A program made the position numbers and the translations under genes. A stretch of DNA of 64,000 nt. Source: SHLQ01 sp033344795 (GTDB taxonomy: Bacteria; Actinomycetota; Acidimicrobiia; Acidimicrobiales; SHLQ01). The notes below the pieces were generated by a model. The model had not been told where the DNA came from. It was given only the letters and a program-made list of their open reading frames with translations, and ran no database searches. The DNA lies in contig JAWPMS010000001.1 in assembly GCA_033344795.1 (NCBI GenBank), positions 372,001-436,000 of the forward strand, given 5' to 3'. Numbering within the stretch: the stretch's first letter is position 1; each line of letters starts with the position of its first letter. This document shows, piece after piece, positions 58,955 to 64,000 of the stretch.

Positions 58955-59692
58955 TCAGAACATCCGCACCACGAGCGACACGGCCGACACGGCCAACAGG
59001 AACATCACCAATCGTCGGAAGTTTTCCACGGAGACCCGGTCACCAATGCGGTTTCCGATCGGGAAGACGAGCTGTGACAGGGGAACAAGCGCGATGCTCA
59101 GCAAGAACAACTCCATCGTGAAGACTCCCTGGATCGCGAAAACGACGATCTGGACCAGTCCTGCCAGGGTGAAGACCGACGATACGGAGAAGATGAAAGC
59201 GGCCCGAGTCAGCCCGAGACTGAGGAACCACGGTGTGACGACAGGCCCAGAGATCGCCGCAGCACCGTGAAAGAGCCCCGCAACGGCACCGACGCCCGGA
59301 GCAAGTCGCAGACCCTGTTGTTCGGAGAGCTCGAACTTCGTCGATCGAAACTGGTTCATCAGGAACACCACGATGATGAGCACCAGCGCGCCTCGCAACA
59401 GGTTGTTCGGAAGGCTGTGGAGCAATAGGGAACCACACACCGCCCCGGCGACAGCGCCGCTGAGGAAACGTGGAAGTGTCGTGGAGTTCGACCACTCCCC
59501 TCGCCCGCTGTAGACGAGGGTCAGGTTCAAGAAGAGATTGGATGGAGCCACGATCACGACAGCGTCGGCAACGTCGAGGAACAGCGCGAGCACAGGCAGC
59601 AAGATGAGTGGATATCCCATTCCTGCAATACTTTTGACAACCGCCGCAACCCCACCGACGAGAAGAATGAAAACGATCTCAGTTGTGGTCAC
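58955..59692 (-). CDS. TauE/SafE-family anion exporter
   Basis: 245 aa from GTG 59692, which makes a GTGA overlap with the LysR stop. About seven or eight membrane helices arranged as two repeats, typical of TauE/SafE (PF01925), including the duplicated GAVAGAVCGSLLLHSLPNNLL and GVGAVAGLFHGAAAISGP motifs. Members export sulfite, sulfoacetate or related organic anions. Coupling to a LysR regulator suggests ligand-induced export, perhaps linked to sulfur-compound breakdown. Confidence 0.88.
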   Translation of the reverse strand: MTTTEIVFILLVGGVAAVVKSIAGMGYPLILLPVLALFLDVADAVVIVAPSNLFLNLTLVYSGRGEWSNSTTLPRFLSGAVAGAVCGSLLLHSLPNNLLRGALVLIIVVFLMNQFRSTKFELSEQQGLRLAPGVGAVAGLFHGAAAISGPVVTPWFLSLGLTRAAFIFSVSSVFTLAGLVQIVVFAIQGVFTMELFLLSIALVPLSQLVFPIGNRIGDRVSVENFRRLVMFLLAVSAVSLVVRMF

Positions 59693-60573
59693 CAAGTCTC
59701 CGGGTCGACGCTTGCTTCGCTCACCAGCATGGCGATGAACCGCTCGAGTGCCACCGATGGGCGCCTATCGATTCGGTGCACGAGCGTGAGGACGCGTTCG
59801 GCAACCGCGTCAGCGACCGCCCGCCGTAGGACGTGAGGCTCTCGCTCTGCATCGACCGCGGCCAAGACCGTCCAACCCATTCCAAGTCGCACCATCTCTC
59901 GTAGAACGGCCGGTTGGGAGCTCTCACCGACGACGGTGAACTCGACGCCGCGGCGCTGGAGTGCTGATGCAGCGATCTTGCGGGTACGCGAATCGGAGGG
60001 GAACGTGACCCACGGACCCCACGATGAAGGCGCGGCGATCTGCACCGAGGGCGGGGCGTAGACGTACAACGGCTCGACCACCAGCGAACGCGTGACAACG
60101 CCGGTGAGGTCTCCTGGTGAGACCGCGATCACCACATCGAGCTCTCCAGCATCGAGTAGCTCGAAGAGCTGTGCACTCGGCCGAACCGTCAGCCGGACTG
60201 CGAGCTCGGGATGGAGCATACGAAATCGCACCAGCGCCTCACCGAAGTGATGCACCGCCGCCGTATCGATCATCCCAGCCCGGATCTGCCCCAGCTCGCC
60301 GCTCCGGGTCTGCTCTGCCCAACGATCCAGCGCTCCAAGGGCACCAAGGACCCGCCGAGCATGCGTCGATGCGGCGATTGCATCCCCGGTGGGCACGCGG
60401 CGACGACCCTCCTTGTCGAACAAGGACACGCCGAGTCGTTTCTCGAGTTCGCCGATTCCTTGCACGAACGCCGACGTACTCACGCCGACCGCCGTCGCTG
60501 CGTCGGTGAAGCTCCCGTGGTCGATGGCAGACACGAGGTACTCCAGTTGCGCAGCGGTTGGTTGGGCCGACAT
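59689..60573 (-). CDS. LysR-type transcriptional regulator
   Basis: 294 aa. N-terminal winged helix (about 5-65, AAQLEYLVSAIDHGSFTDAATAVGVSTSAFVQGIGELEKRLG) and a C-terminal periplasmic-binding-protein-like effector domain (about 90-290). Its stop overlaps the TauE start, and it is divergent from ino1, with the intergenic palindrome at 60619-60635 as a probable binding site. It may control its own operon, and possibly ino1. Confidence 0.92.
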   Translation of the reverse strand: MSAQPTAAQLEYLVSAIDHGSFTDAATAVGVSTSAFVQGIGELEKRLGVSLFDKEGRRRVPTGDAIAASTHARRVLGALGALDRWAEQTRSGELGQIRAGMIDTAAVHHFGEALVRFRMLHPELAVRLTVRPSAQLFELLDAGELDVVIAVSPGDLTGVVTRSLVVEPLYVYAPPSVQIAAPSSWGPWVTFPSDSRTRKIAASALQRRGVEFTVVGESSQPAVLREMVRLGMGWTVLAAVDAEREPHVLRRAVADAVAERVLTLVHRIDRRPSVALERFIAMLVSEASVDPETW

Positions 60574-60618
60574 GTCATCGGCCCCGGGTCGGAATCACTT
60601 TCATGGACACGATCTTAA

Positions 60619-60635
60619 CTGAAGTATCACTTCAG
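60619..60635. promoter_or_regulatory. Probable LysR operator between lysR and ino1
   Basis: CTGAAGTATCACTTCAG: perfect 7-bp inverted repeat with a 3-nt centre, 46 bp upstream of the lysR start and 41 bp upstream of ino1. It is AT-rich relative to surrounding DNA and fits the T-N11-A LysR half-site logic. Confidence 0.6.
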
Positions 60636-60675
60636 CATATTTCCCAACACTTAGGAATTCTCTTAGTTTGCGACC

Positions 60676-61980
60676 ATGACTACCGCTCGAACAATTGCTC
60701 CCGCCACCGGCAAGCTCGGCCTACTGATGCCCGGCCTCGGTGCCGTCGCTTCCACCCTGATCGCCGGCGTACTTCACTCTCGCCAGACCGGCACCGACCC
60801 GCTCGGCTCGGTCTCACAGATGGCTCACATCCGTCTGGGGCGACGTGAGGACGCACGCAATCCACGGATCAAGGAGTTCGTGCCGCTCGCCCAGCTCGAC
60901 GACCTCGTCTTTGGCGGTTGGGATCCGCTTTCACCAAACGCACTCGAAGCAGCGCGACACGCCGGCGTCATGAAGGACGCCGACCTGGCAGCGATCTCCG
61001 GTGAACTCGAAGGTGTCGTTGCCATGGACGCGGTGTTCGATCAGAAGTGGGTCAGCCGGATCGAAGGCGTGCGGGTCAAGACCGAGACCAACAAATGGGA
61101 ACAAGCCGAGGCCTTGATCGCCGATATCGAACGATTCCGCACCGAGAACGAGTGCGATCGGCTCGTGATGGTCTGGTGCGGCTCGACGGAAGCTTTCCAA
61201 CAACCTTCCGACGTTCACATGTCGATCGATTCATTCGAAGCTGGCCTGAAGATCAACGACGAAAACATCTCACCCAGCCAGATCTACGCGTACGCCGCGC
61301 TGGTCAGCGGTGTCCCCTTTGCGAACGGTGCTCCAAACCTCACCACCGACCTGCCATGCATCGTCGAACTCTCCAAGCGTGAAGGTGTGCCGATCTGCGG
61401 GAAGGACTTCAAGACGGGACAAACCCTCATCAAGACGCTGATCGCACCTGGTCTCAAGAGCCGGATGCTGGGCATCCGTGGCTGGTACTCGACAAACATC
61501 TTGGGCAACCGCGATGGAGAGGTGCTCGACGCTCCTGAGAACTTCCAGACCAAAGAGAACTCCAAGCTGGGCGTATTGGACACCATCTTGCAGCCCGAGG
61601 TGTACCCCGCGCTGTACGGCAACATCGATCACAAGGTGCGGATCGACTACTACCCCCCTCGCGGCGACGAGAAGGAGGGGTGGGACAACATCGACATCTT
61701 CGGGTGGCTCGGATACCCGATGCAGATCAAGATCAATCTGCTCGCTCGGGACTCGATTCTCGCAGCACCTATCGTGCTCGACCTCGCGCTGTTCATGGAC
61801 CTTGCATCCCGCGCCGGAGAATCCGGCGTCCAGGAATGGCTCAGCTTCTACTTCAAGGCGCCGCAAGCTGCGGGGCAAGCCGAGCCCGAACACGACATCT
61901 TCATCCAGCAGACGAAGATGAAGAACACCCTTCGCGAATGGATGGGCGAGGTACCAGTGACCCACTCCGAGGCGGGTTAG
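60676..61980 (+). CDS. ino1: Inositol-3-phosphate synthase
   Basis: 434 aa. Converts glucose-6-phosphate to inositol-3-phosphate with NAD+, the first step to phosphatidylinositol and, where present, mycothiol. The NAD-binding GLGAVASTLIAGV is at residues 20-32. Substrate-binding and catalytic segments include GVPFANGAPNLTTD, GKDFKTGQTLIKT, STNILGNRDGEVL and the Lys-rich NIDHKVRIDYYPPRGD (last split from the first in the fold). Actinobacteria use this pathway widely. I see no clear ribosome-binding site, so translation may be leaderless. Confidence 0.95.
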   Translation: MTTARTIAPATGKLGLLMPGLGAVASTLIAGVLHSRQTGTDPLGSVSQMAHIRLGRREDARNPRIKEFVPLAQLDDLVFGGWDPLSPNALEAARHAGVMKDADLAAISGELEGVVAMDAVFDQKWVSRIEGVRVKTETNKWEQAEALIADIERFRTENECDRLVMVWCGSTEAFQQPSDVHMSIDSFEAGLKINDENISPSQIYAYAALVSGVPFANGAPNLTTDLPCIVELSKREGVPICGKDFKTGQTLIKTLIAPGLKSRMLGIRGWYSTNILGNRDGEVLDAPENFQTKENSKLGVLDTILQPEVYPALYGNIDHKVRIDYYPPRGDEKEGWDNIDIFGWLGYPMQIKINLLARDSILAAPIVLDLALFMDLASRAGESGVQEWLSFYFKAPQAAGQAEPEHDIFIQQTKMKNTLREWMGEVPVTHSEAG

Positions 61981-62003
61981 TTCGACCGTCCTAGGCTCAG
62001 TTC

Positions 62004-62780
62004 GTGCCTGAGGCGATTGGACTGTGGGATGCCGTTGCATCGTTCGCTCTCGTCGCCCTCGTTCTCGCCCTCAGCCTTTGGCGCGGCCTTGGGCTCGAGC
62101 GTGACGTCCTCTGGGCATCGGCCCGAGCTGCCGGTCAGTTACTTCTCGTCGGGCTGCTCTTCACCGCGATCTTCGAATCCGACCTGGCCATGCTCTGGGC
62201 CTGGCTCTGGGTCATTGGCATGGTGGCCATTTCGGCTCGGGTCGTCGTGCGCCGCGCGAAGTCGGTTCCGAATCTGCTGCCCACGTCGATTGCCGCGATG
62301 ACCGCAACGACCGCCGTCGTGCTCCTCGTGATGTTCGGCTTCCAAATTCTCGAGTTCGGCGCCGTCGAGCTCGTCGTCATTGCCGGGATCACCATCGGCA
62401 ACACCATGCCATCCGTCGTTCTCGGCGCGAACCGAATGGTCGAAACGCTGCGCGAGAACACGGGTCAGTTCGAAGCGCTCCTGGCACTCGGATTCGCCAG
62501 AGACCAGGCCACGCTGCACTTCGAACAGACGGTCATTCGTTCCGCTCTCATCCCCCAGATCGAGCGGACGAAGGTCGTCGGGCTGATCGCTCTGCCTGGG
62601 GCGATGACCGGCCTGTTGCTCGCGGGTGTCGATCCGATCGACGCGGTCGTGCTGCAGCTCGCGGTGATGTTTCTCGTGCTCGGAGCGGTCGCCACTTCGG
62701 TCGTGATCGTGAGCCGAACCATCGCTCGGCGAGCGCTGACACCCGATCTCCGGGTCGCCGAATGGATTACAACCAGCTGA
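62004..62780 (+). CDS. UPF0014 / FetB-like ABC-type permease
   Basis: 258 aa from GTG 62004. About seven membrane helices with the UPF0014 core GITIGNTMPSVVLGANRM and LLALGFARDQA plus the cytoplasmic motif RTKVVGLIALPGAMTGLLLAGVDP (split by the family turn). E. coli FetB exports iron with the ATPase FetA; no FetA gene is in the window. Substrate here is therefore inferred, not shown. The 3' end overlaps the convergent sulfotransferase gene by 14 bp. Confidence 0.87.
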   Translation: MPEAIGLWDAVASFALVALVLALSLWRGLGLERDVLWASARAAGQLLLVGLLFTAIFESDLAMLWAWLWVIGMVAISARVVVRRAKSVPNLLPTSIAAMTATTAVVLLVMFGFQILEFGAVELVVIAGITIGNTMPSVVLGANRMVETLRENTGQFEALLALGFARDQATLHFEQTVIRSALIPQIERTKVVGLIALPGAMTGLLLAGVDPIDAVVLQLAVMFLVLGAVATSVVIVSRTIARRALTPDLRVAEWITTS

Positions 62781-63654
62781 GCGTGCCCGGTTCCAAGAGC
62801 TCGCGAAGCCGGGTGTTCGACTCCTCGAAGGCAATCCCGAATCGATCGCGAATCTCCGGTCCGACCGGGTCGTGGTCACGCTGATTGTACAACGGGTAGT
62901 CGACCCCGGTGATGGGCGGGAGTCCGAGGAAATCTGTGGCGAGCCGTACCGTCGACTCTGGCTCGGACTTCAGCTTCGCCGAATCGAGCACGAGGACCTG
63001 ATCTCGGCCAAAGAGCTCGAAGTATCGTTCGAGCTGCTCGGCGTACTGGCCGCGCGCCAGGTATCCGTGATGGATGTGGGCTTTCGAGACATACATCGGG
63101 TCGTTCTTGATTCGCTCGACCTCGCCAGCGAGCCGAGTCGGTTCGGTCTCAAACGCCTCGACCATCGAGAGCGTTTCGAAGCCGCGCTTCACTTCATGAT
63201 TGTGATGCGAGATCGCGCGATCGAGGGGTTCGCGAAGCACCACGATGATCCGCGCTGCCGGTGACACCGCATGGATCCTCGCGGGGATGGTCGGGCTGAA
63301 AAGGTAATAGGGCGCACCCTCGCCAATCGCGGGATCGACTCCGCTCTCCGATCGCTGGCGCGCGATCTTCGTTCGCCTCGGAAAGTTCGACCGATACCAC
63401 GCGACCGACTTGTCGAAATTGGTGTCGAAGTAGTGCACGCCCTTGGCTCGTCGTGGTCCGTGCACCAGATCGTGGGCCAGCAGATAGATGAACAGCGACG
63501 TTGTGCCGCCTCGCTGGGTCCCGACGACAAAGAAGTTCGGCAACACCCTGGGGGACGGATCGAGTCGCCCGATGTTTCGATTGAGCCACACATACACGTC
63601 TCTGACGGGTTGTGGAAGCGCGGTGGCCTTGCCGAGGGCCTTTCGTCCGATCAC
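62767..63654 (-). CDS. PAPS-dependent sulfotransferase
   Basis: 295 aa from GTG 63654, overlapping the upstream kinase stop as GTGA. The 5'-phosphosulfate loop FFVVGTQRGGTTSLFIYL and 3'-phosphate loop IIVVLREPLDRAISHHNHEVK are present, with a plausible catalytic His/Glu pair in the AKGVHYFDTNFDK segment. It transfers sulfate from PAPS to a hydroxyl or amine of an unknown acceptor, perhaps a glycolipid or surface polysaccharide. Linked to the kinase-like gene. Confidence 0.9.
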   Translation of the reverse strand: MIGRKALGKATALPQPVRDVYVWLNRNIGRLDPSPRVLPNFFVVGTQRGGTTSLFIYLLAHDLVHGPRRAKGVHYFDTNFDKSVAWYRSNFPRRTKIARQRSESGVDPAIGEGAPYYLFSPTIPARIHAVSPAARIIVVLREPLDRAISHHNHEVKRGFETLSMVEAFETEPTRLAGEVERIKNDPMYVSKAHIHHGYLARGQYAEQLERYFELFGRDQVLVLDSAKLKSEPESTVRLATDFLGLPPITGVDYPLYNQRDHDPVGPEIRDRFGIAFEESNTRLRELLEPGTLSWL

Positions 63655-64000
63655 GTCACCGGCCCAGGCGATTGGAGTCGTTCGAGCGCCTCGACAGCAC
63701 GGACGTGGCGGTCGCCATGCAGTGCATCAGCATCGGCGTGGCGAGCACATACCTCGAAGAGATACAGGCGCTTCACGAGTTCATGCTGGATGTCTGGCAC
63801 GTCGAGGCTTCTCAAATCATCATCGGCTGCATCGAGACCAGCACCGTACTGATAGTGGAGGTGGAGGAGATCAAAACCAACCGGGACACCAATCGTCGTT
63901 CGCTCCCAATCCCACACGTACAGGTCACCGCTGGTCGAGGTGCCCATGTTCCACGGCGACCAATCGCCATGCCACGCCGAGGTCTCCAACTGGTCGAATC
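63651..64000 (-). CDS. Aminoglycoside-phosphotransferase-like kinase, truncated by window end
   Basis: About 116 C-terminal residues; the frame stays open to base 64000, so the start is outside the window. The Brenner-type motif WHGDWSPWNMG and the metal-binding VWDWERTTIGVP, then GFDLLHLHYQY, place it in the APH/choline-kinase-like fold. The substrate could be a sugar, choline-like or small metabolite. The stop overlaps the sulfotransferase start (GTGA). Confidence 0.85.
   Translation of the reverse strand, partial: FDQLETSAWHGDWSPWNMGTSTSGDLYVWDWERTTIGVPVGFDLLHLHYQYGAGLDAADDDLRSLDVPDIQHELVKRLYLFEVCARHADADALHGDRHVRAVEALERLQSPGPVT

Overview
This 64 kb window is high-GC, densely packed, single-chromosome-type bacterial DNA. 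GTG and TTG starts are common, and ATGA/GTGA/TGATG stop-start overlaps are frequent. The gene content points to an actinobacterium: inositol-3-phosphate synthase, an actinobacterial-type asparaginase, a PspC-histidine kinase with a LuxR-type regulator, an MprAB-like two-component pair, many lipoproteins with Thr/Pro/Glu-rich linkers, and reverse transsulfuration genes. The marine-style DUF1501/DUF1800 pair and the FAS1/OmpA protein suggest class Acidimicrobiia (Ilumatobacter-like). That placement is inference from gene content, not a phylogeny. I see no tRNA, rRNA, CRISPR array, insertion sequence, prophage or plasmid signature.

Layout. 0-5.3 kb: tail of a DUF3048 protein, RNB exoribonuclease, methionine aminopeptidase, Crp/Fnr regulator, a lipoprotein and an unknown gene. 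5.4-11.3 kb: DUF1800-DUF1501 pair, a two-component system and a FAS1-OmpA surface protein. 11.4-16.2 kb: MsrA, acyl-CoA ligase, secreted serine protease, a degenerate PAP2 protein, a lipoprotein, and a PrxQ/BCP-type peroxiredoxin whose peroxidatic cysteine codon is an in-frame TGA. 16.2-20.4 kb: hydantoinase A, an aminotransferase and a homocysteine methyltransferase. 20.4-28 kb: two secreted hydrolases, then a PspC envelope-stress module (PspC membrane protein, divergent PspC-kinase, response regulator, MscS channel). 28-36 kb: galE, maf, dus, aminotransferase, enoyl-CoA hydratase, then CBS and cystathionine gamma-lyase/synthase. 36-43 kb: a 70-bp tandem repeat, a large surface protein, type-2 IleS carrying an in-frame insertion related to that repeat, and an rRNA methyltransferase. 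43-50.5 kb: a GGDEF protein with a Cys-Asp-Pro repeat ectodomain, small proteins and class I ribonucleotide reductase. 50.7-57 kb: FAD oxidoreductase/aroQ, a Wzm/Wzt-like exporter coupled to asparaginase, a Bax-inhibitor-like protein and an ECF sigma factor. 57-64 kb: oxidoreductases, TauE/LysR, ino1, a FetB-like permease, a sulfotransferase and a truncated kinase.

Most notable observations: (1) a probable selenocysteine peroxiredoxin that a standard gene caller would split or truncate; (2) a roughly 58-bp repeat family found both as an intergenic tandem array and as an in-frame 28-codon insertion in ileS; (3) a GGDEF signalling protein with five CDPxxDPxC repeats outside the membrane; (4) a PspC stress module with palindromes in its divergent promoter; (5) several short genes too small for routine calling.
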